This document shows positions 33,531 through 42,070 of a stretch of DNA of 64,000 nucleotides, piece after piece. Position 1 is the first letter of the stretch, and every line of letters starts with the position of its first letter. A program made the translations under genes and the position numbers. The notes beneath the pieces were generated by a model that was not told where the DNA came from, ran no database searches, and saw nothing but the letters and a program-made list of their open reading frames with translations. Source of the stretch: an uncultured Prevotellaceae bacterium (lineage in GTDB: Bacteria > Bacteroidota > Bacteroidia > Bacteroidales > Bacteroidaceae); NCBI GenBank assembly GCA_946188395.1, contig CAMHUU010000014.1, positions 1 through 64,000 of the forward strand. Direction: 5' to 3'.

Positions 33531-33851
33531 ATGACACAGATTATTTTGGCTGCACAAGGTGCCCAGGGTGGCGGCAGCATGAGTTTTATCATTATGATGG
33601 TGGCCATCTTTGCCATCATGTATTTCTTCATGATCAAGCCTCAGCAGAAGCGTCAGAAGGAGATTCAGAATTTCCAGAACTCGCTGGCCGAGGGCGCAGA
33701 GGTCATCACCGGTGGCGGCATCTACGGCACCGTGAAGAAGATTGACCTGGCCACAGGCATCATCGAGGTGAAGATTGCCGACGGTGTGGTGATCAAGGTC
33801 GACAAGGGCTACGTGTTCAAAGATCCCACGAGCACACCACAGCAGAGGTAA
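33531..33851 (+). CDS. yajC: Preprotein translocase accessory subunit YajC
   Basis: 106 residues: one membrane helix (about 17-37, SFIIMMVAIFAIMYFFMI), then KPQQKRQKEIQNFQNSLAEGAEVITGGGIYGTVKKID, the YajC signature. It associates with SecDF-YidC at the inner membrane. It lies between nusB and the YbbR gene, a usual Bacteroidota order. Confidence 0.96.
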   Translation: MTQIILAAQGAQGGGSMSFIIMMVAIFAIMYFFMIKPQQKRQKEIQNFQNSLAEGAEVITGGGIYGTVKKIDLATGIIEVKIADGVVIKVDKGYVFKDPTSTPQQR

Positions 33852-33891
33852 GGAAATAGTTTAGAGTTGAGAGTTTAGAGGTGAGAGAGTG

Positions 33892-34869
33892 ATGGAAGAG
33901 AACGGCTTCTGGACAATCGTTAAGAACTTCTTGTTGAGCAACATCAACAAGCAGCTCTTTACGTTTCTGTTTTTCCTGATGCTCTCTGCCATTTTCTGGC
34001 TCATCCTGACGCTGAACGAGAACTACGAGAAGGAGCTGAAGATTCCCGTGCGCATCGTGAACCTGCCCAGGAACGTGATGCTGACGTCGGCCACCGTCGA
34101 CACCGTACGCGCTACGGTGAACGACAAGGGCTGGGTGCTGCTGAACTATATGTTCGGCGAGTACAAGCAGCAGGTCAAGATCGACTTCAAGAGCTACGAC
34201 AAGACCTACGGCAAGGGCGTCGTGCCCAATGCCGACCTGAAGCGAGCCATCGAGCAAAGTCTGGAGTCGTCGTCGAAGGTGACGGGCGTGAAACCCGAGA
34301 AGCTGGAGTATTTCTACAACAACGGTGAGCGCAAACGCGTGCCCGTACACTGGAACGGACGCGTCATTCCCGAACAGCTCTACTTCATCTCGCACGTCAA
34401 ATACAGTCCTGACAGCGTCGACGTCTATGCCTCGCGCGAGAAGCTGGACAGCATCCGACTGGTATACACCGAGCCGCTGAACTACGTGGGATTCCGCGAT
34501 ACGCTGGAGGTGGAATGCAAGCTGGCACATGCCGCCGACGTGAAGGTGATGCCCGAACGCATCAAAGTCGTGTTCCACACCGACGTGCTGACTGAAGAGA
34601 GCATCGAGGTACCCATCAAGTGCATCAATCTGCCCGCAGGAAAGGTGGTGCGCACATTCCCCGCCAAAGTGAAGGTAAATTTTGTAGCTGGCGTCAGCCA
34701 AATACGTCATCTGACGCCCAAGGAGTTTACCGTCATTACCGACTATCGGGAAATAGAACAAAAGGGTTCCGAGAAGTGTAACATTTACCTGAAGGAAGTG
34801 CCGCAGGGCATCAGCCGTGCAACGCTGACCGTGAAGCAGGTAGACTACCTGATAGAAAATGAAGAATAG
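33892..34869 (+). CDS. YbbR-domain (CdaR-like) membrane-anchored protein
   Basis: 325 residues from the ATG at 33892 (an adjoining GTG at 33889 is also possible). One N-terminal membrane helix (about 21-42, LFTFLFFLMLSAIFWLILTL) and two or more YbbR beta-domains (PVRIVNLPRNVML ... VEVPIKCINLPAGKVVRTFPAKVKV). In Firmicutes CdaR regulates the c-di-AMP cyclase; here no cyclase adjoins, so only the domain class is certain. Its end overlaps the coaE start by 11 bases. Confidence 0.82.
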   Translation: MEENGFWTIVKNFLLSNINKQLFTFLFFLMLSAIFWLILTLNENYEKELKIPVRIVNLPRNVMLTSATVDTVRATVNDKGWVLLNYMFGEYKQQVKIDFKSYDKTYGKGVVPNADLKRAIEQSLESSSKVTGVKPEKLEYFYNNGERKRVPVHWNGRVIPEQLYFISHVKYSPDSVDVYASREKLDSIRLVYTEPLNYVGFRDTLEVECKLAHAADVKVMPERIKVVFHTDVLTEESIEVPIKCINLPAGKVVRTFPAKVKVNFVAGVSQIRHLTPKEFTVITDYREIEQKGSEKCNIYLKEVPQGISRATLTVKQVDYLIENEE

Positions 34870-35416
34870 CCCGACACCCATGAAGATTGGTATCACGGGG
34901 GGCATCGGTTCGGGCAAGAGCTACGTATGCCGGCTGCTGGAACGGCGAGGTATCGAGGTGTACGACTGCGACGCCGCCGCCAAACGGCTCATTCGCAGCT
35001 CGTCGCGTCTGCGCCGACAACTGCACGAACTGATAGGCTCGCTCGAGAAGGCTGACATCAGCCGTTTCCTGCTGGCCAGCGAGGACAACCAGCGTGCGGT
35101 GAACGCCATTGTGCACCCAGCCGTGTTCGACGACTTCGAACAGAGCGGCATGCAGTGGATGGAGAGCGCCATCCTGTATGAATCGGGTGCCGACAAGCTG
35201 GTGGACCGCGTGGTGGTGGTGACAGCTCCCGAGGAGGTACGCATTGAGCGCATCATGAAGCGCGACGGCATCACTCGCGAAAAGGCCCTGCAATGGATAG
35301 CACGCCAATGGCCACAGGAGCTGGTCAGGGAGCGTGCCGACGTGGAAATCGTGAACGACGGCAAAGCAGAACTCGCTCCGCAGATTGATGAGTTGTTAAA
35401 GGCTTTGTCGAAATAA
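34859..35416 (+). CDS. coaE: Dephospho-CoA kinase
   Basis: 185 residues from 34859; an internal ATG at 34880 (MKIGITGGIGSGKS) is an equally good start and avoids the overlap. The P-loop GITGGIGSGKSYV, VYDCDAAAKRLI, NAIVHPAVFDDF and MKRDGITREKALQWIARQWP are CoaE motifs. It phosphorylates dephospho-CoA at the ribose 3'-OH in the last step of CoA synthesis. Overlap with the upstream YbbR gene suggests coupled translation. Confidence 0.95.
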   Translation: MKNSPTPMKIGITGGIGSGKSYVCRLLERRGIEVYDCDAAAKRLIRSSSRLRRQLHELIGSLEKADISRFLLASEDNQRAVNAIVHPAVFDDFEQSGMQWMESAILYESGADKLVDRVVVVTAPEEVRIERIMKRDGITREKALQWIARQWPQELVRERADVEIVNDGKAELAPQIDELLKALSK

Positions 35417-35455
35417 CGGAATAACGAAATAACGAAATAAAAAGAAAGAAGAACA

Positions 35456-35893
35456 ATGAAAGAAACCATTTTAGCTATCTCGGGCAAACCGGGACTCTAC
35501 AAATTAGTATCGCGCGCTAAGAACAGCCTCATCGTCGAGGCCCTTGACGACACACACAAGCGTTTCCCCGCCTTCGGTACGGACCGCATCACATCGCTGG
35601 GCGACGTCGCCATGTTTACAGAGACTGATGATGTGCCTCTGATGCAGGTGCTGGCCTCGATGCGCGACCTGGAGAAGGGCAAGGAGTCGAGCGTCGACTT
35701 CCGCAAGGCTACTCCCAACGAGTTGCACGAGTATTTCTCGAAGGTGCTGCCCGAATGGGATCAGGACCGCGTACAGAACAGCCACATCAAGAAGCTCATC
35801 CAGTGGTATAACATCCTCGTCAAGGCCGGCATTACCGACTTCGAAGAGGATCTGGCACCCACCGAGGGCGACAACGTTGATGACAGAAAGTAA
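35456..35893 (+). CDS. DUF5606-family conserved protein
   Basis: 145 residues, cytoplasmic, with MKETILAISGKPGLYKLVSRAKNSLIVEALDD at the start and HIKKLIQWYNILVKAGI near the end, as in the DUF5606 family conserved across Bacteroidota. Its function is unknown. The KOW/SH3-like beta start might bind nucleic acid, but this is a guess. It is the last gene of the nusB operon, after AATAACGAAATAACG repeats. Confidence 0.85.
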   Translation: MKETILAISGKPGLYKLVSRAKNSLIVEALDDTHKRFPAFGTDRITSLGDVAMFTETDDVPLMQVLASMRDLEKGKESSVDFRKATPNELHEYFSKVLPEWDQDRVQNSHIKKLIQWYNILVKAGITDFEEDLAPTEGDNVDDRK

Positions 35894-35899
35894 TTTAAT

Positions 35900-36024
35900 T
35901 AGAAATTAGTAATTAGTAATTAGTAATTATGATTTGTCTAAGCTCGGAACGCTTGCTGTTATTGTTGCAAAATCGTCCTTGATAGTAATCACAATTACTC
36001 ATTACTAATTACTCATTACTCATT
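35900..36024. repeat. Long imperfect inverted repeat of AATTAGTAATTA units between convergent genes
   Basis: AATTAGTAATTAGTAATTAG units (about 35901-35935) face AATTACTCATTACTAATTAC units (about 35983-36023) across a 47-base loop. The structure would fold into a long hairpin and may serve as a two-way terminator for DUF5606 and fur. Confidence 0.75.
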
Positions 36025-36439
36025 TTTTACATGAAGGGCAGATGCCCTTGACCATGAAATTCACAGAATTCTGCTGAAAGCCTTCAGGCAGTTCTACCTC
36101 AGGAACAGCAATATGTTCCAGACAGTAGGTGCGTCGACACCGCTCGCAGAAGAAATGCACGTGCAGGTCGTCGTCGGTATCGGCATCGTGACTGTGGCAC
36201 AACTCGTAGCGTACGCCGTCGCCACCGTCCTCGATGACGTGCACCAGATGGTGTTCCTTGAACAATGTCAAAGCCCGGAACACACCCGACTTATCGATAG
36301 ACAGAATCTTATACTCCAATTCCGTCAGCGACATGGGGCGGCCTGCAGCGGCCATAGCTTTCAGCACCACAATACGGTTGGATGTGGGCTTCACCCCATG
36401 GGCTTCGAGGAGTTCGACACAATGTTTTGAGTCCATCAT
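36020..36439 (-). CDS. Fur-family metal-responsive repressor
   Basis: 139 residues from the ATG at 36439. A winged helix (VKPTSNRIVVLKAMAAAGRPMSLTELEYKI ... KSGVFRALTLFKEHHLVHVI) precedes a metal-binding dimerisation domain with HVHFFCERCRRTYC and a C-terminal CPSC, a four-Cys structural zinc site. Whether it senses Fe, Zn or peroxide is not clear from sequence. Its ATG overlaps the TGA of the TonB-receptor-like gene (TGATG), so the two are co-translated. Its own promoter was not seen. This links a metal regulator to an outer-membrane receptor. Confidence 0.9.
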   Translation of the reverse strand: MMDSKHCVELLEAHGVKPTSNRIVVLKAMAAAGRPMSLTELEYKILSIDKSGVFRALTLFKEHHLVHVIEDGGDGVRYELCHSHDADTDDDLHVHFFCERCRRTYCLEHIAVPEVELPEGFQQNSVNFMVKGICPSCKK

Positions 36440-39423
36440 CAAAATCTTCCTCCGCGTCCGCCACCGAAGCCACCGCCTCCGCCAAAGCCGCCGCCACGAC
36501 CGCCGCGGCCTCCGCCAAATCCACCAGGGCCACCAGGACCACCGGGGCCTCCGCCACGTCCACCACGTCCGCCACGCATGCTAGACATGCCTCCGAAGAG
36601 ATTCAGGCGGTAGATGACGTGCACCATTGCATAGCTGGTGACGGCGTTATACTCGGTATCGCTGCGCTGCATGGCGCTGATGACACGGCTGACGGTAGAC
36701 TGCTGGTGCAGGATGTCGTAGAACTGCAGTGAGAGCGTCAGCGCATTGCCCCTGAGGAAGCTCTGCGACAGCTGGGCATTCCAGATGAGCTCGTTGGTGT
36801 TCATCGATGCATCGCTGAAACCACGACGGCTCTGCATATTCATATTCGTTGTGAGCTGCGTGCCCCACGGAGCGGTGATGCCAATCATACCGCCATAGCT
36901 AAACTGCCATGTATCGAGGTTGTTGTTGGGCTGCAATTCGCTGCGCGAACGGTTGTAGTTTACCGAACCATTCAGCTCAATTTCCAGCCAGTCGTTACGG
37001 AAGCTGCCTGCCAAGCGCTCGCCCAGCGTCAGGGTCTTGGTGACACTCTTCTCGGAATCGGCCAGGGTGTTGACGCTGACATATCCCACGTTGTGGGTGT
37101 ATCCCAGGTTGGTGAACGTGTTGATGTTGAAGAATGCTGCAGAGTCGACTGCCGTATTGAACATGAAACCGCCGTTGGCACTCCAGTTGCCGTTGATGTT
37201 TTCAGGTCGCGTGATGGTTCCACCAGTCTCCGTATTATATGTGGTCATGTTCGACACCGAGTTGCTGGTGGTATTGAAGCGCACGAAGCTCATGACGGCA
37301 CGCTGGTGCTTCTGGAAATAGTCGTTGTAGAAGAGGTTGAAATCCTGCGAGAACGAAGGTTTCAAACCCGGGTTACCACGCGTGATGCGCAGGGGATTGC
37401 TGTCGTCGACGATATCGAGCAGATCGGTCATCGACGGCTGGCTGGTGGTGCCGCGATAGGTAAAGCGGAGCTGACCAGTCTGCGACTTCTTCCAGCGGAA
37501 GTCGAGCGTCGGGGTGAAGTTGGTAACGCTGCGCTTCACGATGGTGTCGGTTCCCAGATACTTATAGGTGAAGTTCGAACTCTGGGGTATCACCTGGAAT
37601 CCCACGTTGAAATTGTAGGCCTTACGCACGATGCGCAACATAACCTCCGCCGTGTGGGTGTAGTTCTTATAGACCGACTTCTTGCTCAACCGCTCGTCCT
37701 CATAGTAGTCGAGGGGATTGGGCAGCGGGTCGAGGTAAGCATCGAAATTACGGTATTCGGGGTTGATGCCCGAGTAGTCGACGCCAAAGAGGCTGTAAGT
37801 CTTGCGGTCGCTCTTGGTGTAGCTGTACTGGAAGCGATAGCCGAACTGCAGGTACACCTGACGGGCAATAGGTTCACTGTAGTTGGCACGCAGGCTGTAG
37901 CCCCAACGGTCCTGCGGGGTGAGATTATAGCGGTTGGTCTGATAGACGGAATCGATGGGCAGCAGAGTAACCGGGTCGAGAATCTGGAAATAGTTCACGA
38001 TATTGTTCGACATCGACTTGCTGGTGCCTTCGCTCCAATTGGCGTTGACCTGCAGCGTGATGTTACGTCCGCTATTGTTCAGGCGGCGATTGAGCTGCAA
38101 CATGCCTCGCAACTGCTTGGAGTCGCTATAGTTGACACCGTTGTCGGCACTGAAGTTCTTGACAATGCCGTATTTCTTGGCAATATCGTAGACGTCGCGC
38201 AGGGGGTTGTTGGAGTATTCGTAGGGATCGTTGTCGAATGTAGCACTGAGACTGCTGCTCAAGCCGTCGTTGCTGCTGTACGAGAAGTTCGGGCGGAACA
38301 TGATGTTCGTCATGGAGTCGGGCTGCCACTCGAGGCGCATCTGACCGTTCCACTGGTTCGAGCGCGAATAGTTCTGATTGGCGTTATTGCCGAACGACGA
38401 CGTCGTACCGCTGAAGAACGACTCGCTGGACTGGCGTGAGTAGGTGTCGCCGTCGCTATGGTTCCAGCGCACGCTACCGTCGATTTTCAGCTTGTCGTTG
38501 TCGTAGTTGAGGTTCACACCCGTCATCTTCATGGCGTTCAGGCCCTGACGTCCGCCACCGAAACGTCCGCCACCACCGCCGCCACCGGGGAAGCCCATGT
38601 CGTTGGTGTTGTTGGCATTACTCATCAGGAACAGCTTCAGGTTGTCTTTCATGAAACCACCGAAGATGCGGCCTGCATAGCGGTTCTGAGTACCTGCTGC
38701 CACATCGGCATTGGCCATTACACCTTTGTTCATACCCTGCTTGATGCCGAAGTCGAGCACCGTCTCCTCCTCGCCGTCCTCGATACCCGACACACGAGCC
38801 AGGTCGCTCTGCTTGTCGTAGGCCTTGATGCGATCGATGATGTTCGTGGGCAGGTTCTTCATGGCGGTCTTCGTGTCGCCCGTCATGAATTCCTTACCGT
38901 CGACCAGTATCTTCTTTACCTCCTTACCATTGATCTTGACGGTACCGTCGTCGCTCACCTCGGCACCAGGCAGACGACGCACCAGTTCCTCGACCACAGA
39001 ACCCTCGGGGGTACGATAGGCCGAAGCGTTATAGATGAAGGTATCGGCCTTCAAAGTCACCTTGGCAGCCTGGCCAGTAATCGTAGCACCCTTCAGCATG
39101 ATGGCGTCGGGCTGCATCGCGATGGTTCCCAGGGCGATGTCCTTGTCGGCCACCTTGATACGCTTGGTGTAGGCCTTGAAACCCACACACGTCACCTGCA
39201 GTATATAGTTTCCTACCTGAGGAGCCTTCACTGTGAATTCGCCGTCCATATTGGTCAGCGCACCCTTCACGAGCGTGCTGTCGGTCTTCAGCAGTTTAAC
39301 AGTTGTCTGGGGGATGGGGTCTTGTGAATCGTCGATGACTAATCCCGTAATAGAGCGCTGAGCCATAGCTACCACAGCCATCAGGGGCATCAGCAAGAAA
39401 AGAAGAGTACGTTTACTGTCCAT
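36439..39423 (-). CDS. TonB-receptor-like outer-membrane protein with Gly-rich C-terminal tail
   Basis: 994 residues. Signal peptide (1-21), carboxypeptidase-regulatory-like domain (about 22-110), plug-like region (LKADTFIYNASAYRTPEGSVVEELVRRLPGAEV) and a long outer-membrane barrel of the OMP_b-brl_3 type. A Gly-rich loop (MGFPGGGGGGGRFGG) lies near residue 275. The last 45 or so residues are almost only Gly, Arg, Pro and Phe (GGRGG, GGPGG and GFGGG units, 36442-36585), after the last barrel strand (YAMVHVIYRLNLF). The ligand is unknown. Coupling to a Fur-family gene hints at metal or siderophore transport, which is inference. Confidence 0.88.
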   Translation of the reverse strand: MDSKRTLLFLLMPLMAVVAMAQRSITGLVIDDSQDPIPQTTVKLLKTDSTLVKGALTNMDGEFTVKAPQVGNYILQVTCVGFKAYTKRIKVADKDIALGTIAMQPDAIMLKGATITGQAAKVTLKADTFIYNASAYRTPEGSVVEELVRRLPGAEVSDDGTVKINGKEVKKILVDGKEFMTGDTKTAMKNLPTNIIDRIKAYDKQSDLARVSGIEDGEEETVLDFGIKQGMNKGVMANADVAAGTQNRYAGRIFGGFMKDNLKLFLMSNANNTNDMGFPGGGGGGGRFGGGRQGLNAMKMTGVNLNYDNDKLKIDGSVRWNHSDGDTYSRQSSESFFSGTTSSFGNNANQNYSRSNQWNGQMRLEWQPDSMTNIMFRPNFSYSSNDGLSSSLSATFDNDPYEYSNNPLRDVYDIAKKYGIVKNFSADNGVNYSDSKQLRGMLQLNRRLNNSGRNITLQVNANWSEGTSKSMSNNIVNYFQILDPVTLLPIDSVYQTNRYNLTPQDRWGYSLRANYSEPIARQVYLQFGYRFQYSYTKSDRKTYSLFGVDYSGINPEYRNFDAYLDPLPNPLDYYEDERLSKKSVYKNYTHTAEVMLRIVRKAYNFNVGFQVIPQSSNFTYKYLGTDTIVKRSVTNFTPTLDFRWKKSQTGQLRFTYRGTTSQPSMTDLLDIVDDSNPLRITRGNPGLKPSFSQDFNLFYNDYFQKHQRAVMSFVRFNTTSNSVSNMTTYNTETGGTITRPENINGNWSANGGFMFNTAVDSAAFFNINTFTNLGYTHNVGYVSVNTLADSEKSVTKTLTLGERLAGSFRNDWLEIELNGSVNYNRSRSELQPNNNLDTWQFSYGGMIGITAPWGTQLTTNMNMQSRRGFSDASMNTNELIWNAQLSQSFLRGNALTLSLQFYDILHQQSTVSRVISAMQRSDTEYNAVTSYAMVHVIYRLNLFGGMSSMRGGRGGRGGGPGGPGGPGGFGGGRGGRGGGFGGGGGFGGGRGGRF

Positions 39424-39484
39424 AATTATTTCACGTTTTACGGTTATTATGACGAGCCAAACGCAAGAAGGTTTAACGAGTCGT

Positions 39485-39524
39485 AAAAAAAATCGGGAAG
39501 CAACGCCTAAAACGTGCTTCCCGA
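39485..39524 (-). terminator. Terminator of the SusC-SusD-lipoprotein operon
   Basis: Minus strand: TCGGGAAGCA, 12-base loop, TGCTTCCCGA, then eight Ts. It follows the lipoprotein gene and separates it from the next outer-membrane protein gene. Confidence 0.9.
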
Positions 39525-39546
39525 ATCGAAATTATTAGCGGACGTA

Positions 39547-40452
39547 TTACGGCAGCGTAATGAGAATTACACCATCGTACTGCGTGTAGTTCCAACCTCC
39601 AACGCCGTCGATGTAGTAGTAAGGAGCCAGCTGAATGGTCTTACCCTCCATCTTGTTGTGAGCCCAGAACGAGGGATCCTGCATCGAAGACCAGCCCCAA
39701 GGATGGCAACCGTAGATAGGCTGAGTAGAATCGCCCTGATAGTTCAGACCCAAGGGGAAGTCCTCGTAGAATGCCAGACCGTCCTCAATCCAGATATCCA
39801 GATTCTGAACGGTAGAACTCAGCGAAATCCAGTTGTCCCAATCGGCAGCGCCCTGAGGACTTGCCAGATACTCTGCATAAGGCTTCACCACGCGATAACG
39901 GTCGAAGCCTTCGGCCTTCAGAATCTCAACCTTAGCAACCACACCGTCGGGGTTAGCATCAGAGCCTGTAGCCCAAGCATCCACGAAGGTACCTGTGCCC
40001 AGCGACTGCCAAGTGTACTCCACACTGACGTTAACGGTTACTTTTTCGATATTGGTAGGATTCATGTTGGTAGAATCGGTGTAAGCCAGCGTCAGCTCCA
40101 GCACCTTGCCAATCTCCAATGCAGAAACGTCGACCGTGATGTCAGCCTTAGCCTCACCAGACTTGAAGGTGAAACCAGACACGCTGAAGCAGTCGGCAGC
40201 ATTTCCGTCAATAGTACCAGTAGCACTTACAGTTCCCGAATAGTCACCATTGGTATTGCTACGGTAGATGGGAATCTGGAACTGAGGGTTGCTGGCCTGA
40301 ACAGCGGTGGCTGTAAGTTTAGCAGCGGCAAAGGTAATACCCTGTCCTGCAGCAGTGCTATTGTACTCAGCACCGATATTGTCGGTATTGCAGGAAGCAA
40401 ACAGCATGGAAACACCTACTGCCAACCCGCATAAATACTTATTGATTTTCAT
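39547..40452 (-). CDS. Surface lipoprotein of the SusCD locus (SusE-position)
   Basis: 301 residues with a lipoprotein signal (VSMLFASC, Cys21) followed by NTDN, an acidic start consistent with surface export in Bacteroidota. A Calx-beta/Ig-like first domain (about 35-150) is followed by an aromatic-rich C-terminal domain (HPWGWSSMQDPSFWAHNK, GGWNYTQYDG), the kind of surface that binds glycans. No exact family is recognised. As third gene after susC and susD, it takes the SusE/SusF position and is probably a glycan-binding protein. Confidence 0.78.
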   Translation of the reverse strand: MKINKYLCGLAVGVSMLFASCNTDNIGAEYNSTAAGQGITFAAAKLTATAVQASNPQFQIPIYRSNTNGDYSGTVSATGTIDGNAADCFSVSGFTFKSGEAKADITVDVSALEIGKVLELTLAYTDSTNMNPTNIEKVTVNVSVEYTWQSLGTGTFVDAWATGSDANPDGVVAKVEILKAEGFDRYRVVKPYAEYLASPQGAADWDNWISLSSTVQNLDIWIEDGLAFYEDFPLGLNYQGDSTQPIYGCHPWGWSSMQDPSFWAHNKMEGKTIQLAPYYYIDGVGGWNYTQYDGVILITLP

Positions 40453-40491
40453 AATTATATACTTTTTAATGTATTCACAATACTCTGATTA

Positions 40492-42027
40492 TTACTCCGG
40501 ATAGTCACCAGTCGGGTTCTGATCCTTGTCCACGCTCATGTTCTCGTTTCCGTCGAACTCAGCCTGCGGAATAGTGAGCACATTCATGTAAGCATCGGGA
40601 TCGTCGGTGGGCTTACCAGTAAGCAGAGCAGCCTTAGGCCAGCCCTGAGCCTCGGTACGGATGAAGCCCTGCTTCAGGCGCTTCAGGTCGTACATACGGC
40701 CGAACTCACCCCACAGCTCGATACGACGCTGGATGAGGATTTCCTCGAGCAGCGAACCAGTCTCGTCGGCAGGTGCAGAGGTCTTACCCAGAGCAGTACC
40801 GGTCTTGCTGGTGGTGTAACCAGCATCGCGTACTTTCATGAGAGCCATCAGGTCTTCCTTGGCAGCAGCCTCGTTGCCAGCACGGCACTCAGCCTCAGCA
40901 GCGGTGAGGTACATTTCCTCTACGCGCATGAAGATGTAGTCGCCCAGCCAGGTAGAGGCATCCGAGAAGTGGAATTTCTCCTGCTGATACTTGTTGGTAG
41001 TATCCCACCAAGCCAGACGGGTGTCTGTGGGAGACATCTTGGCATAGAGCTCAGAATTGATGCGCTTGGGAGCGGTCTGTGCATACGACTTACCACCCTC
41101 CATATCCATGTGAGCGAAGAAGCTGGCATACATACCAACCTGGTCGGCGATGATGCCGGCACCCCACATGACGTTGTTAGCAGCGACATTGTTCGTGCCT
41201 GCGAACGAAGCCACGGGCAGAATAGTGCAACCGCTGGCGTCGATAGCAGCGTGAGCAGCAGCAGCAGCATCACCCCACTTGTTCTCAACCATGCAGATAC
41301 GAGCCTTCAGAGCCTGTGCTACAGAGTAGTCGATGTGGCTCTTGTCCTTGCGGGTAGTTCCCTGAAGCAGCGTAACAGCCTCGTTGATGTCCTTCTCAAT
41401 CTGGGCATACACCTCAGCATTGGTAGAACGGGGTTGACCCTTGGTCTCAGGTGATGTCGGCTCGGTATAGAGAGGAACACAAGGATCGCTCTCGTGACCT
41501 ACCAGCGTACGTGCAAAGTACTGAGACAGCATGAAATAGCTGTAGGCACGGATGGCATAAGCCTGTCCGATGACATAGTTCACCTCGCTGGGAGTACCAC
41601 CCATCGATTCCTTGGCTGCAATGATGTAGTTAGCATTTGCAATCCAGTTGTAGAAAGCATACCACAGGTCGTAGCTGCGCCATGCACTAGAGTTGAAACG
41701 GCTCTTTACGTTGTAGCAGGCGTCGAACCAGAACCAACCAGAACCCTGGGCACCCATCACGTGGTCTTCACCCATGACGTCGGCGCAGAGGGTATAAGCG
41801 GTGATACCGAAGCACTGGTGCGTGTTATTTGTCGTTGACCAACCTGCGGTGTACATCTCACGATAGATACCGTTCAGGGTCACCAACGCTGCATTGGCGT
41901 TGGCCAGCAGTCCCTGTCCAGACATCGACTGGGTGGGAGCGGTCTCAATTTGTTCTTTCGAGCAGGATGTCACAAGCATGCTACCTGCCAAAAGACCTAA
42001 ACATGTATATTTGAATATCGATTTCAT
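40492..42027 (-). CDS. SusD/RagB-family nutrient-binding outer-membrane lipoprotein
   Basis: 511 residues, lipoprotein signal with Cys22 (SMLVTSCSKEQ). TPR-rich SusD fold: GIYREMYTAGWSTTNNTHQ, IGQAYAIRAYSYFMLSQYFAR, EVYAQIEKDINEAVTLLQG, FMRVEEMYLTAAEAECRAGNEAAAKEDLMALMKVRDAGY, and the C-terminal EILIQRRIELWGEFGRMYDLKRL. It lies on the cell surface as the lid of the SusC transporter and binds the substrate. The 43-base gap to susC supports one transcript. The substrate cannot be inferred as no enzymes adjoin it. Confidence 0.95.
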   Translation of the reverse strand: MKSIFKYTCLGLLAGSMLVTSCSKEQIETAPTQSMSGQGLLANANAALVTLNGIYREMYTAGWSTTNNTHQCFGITAYTLCADVMGEDHVMGAQGSGWFWFDACYNVKSRFNSSAWRSYDLWYAFYNWIANANYIIAAKESMGGTPSEVNYVIGQAYAIRAYSYFMLSQYFARTLVGHESDPCVPLYTEPTSPETKGQPRSTNAEVYAQIEKDINEAVTLLQGTTRKDKSHIDYSVAQALKARICMVENKWGDAAAAAHAAIDASGCTILPVASFAGTNNVAANNVMWGAGIIADQVGMYASFFAHMDMEGGKSYAQTAPKRINSELYAKMSPTDTRLAWWDTTNKYQQEKFHFSDASTWLGDYIFMRVEEMYLTAAEAECRAGNEAAAKEDLMALMKVRDAGYTTSKTGTALGKTSAPADETGSLLEEILIQRRIELWGEFGRMYDLKRLKQGFIRTEAQGWPKAALLTGKPTDDPDAYMNVLTIPQAEFDGNENMSVDKDQNPTGDYPE

Positions 42028-42070
42028 AACTTTTTCGTATTATATGTTTCTTTTAGTGTATTCAATATCC

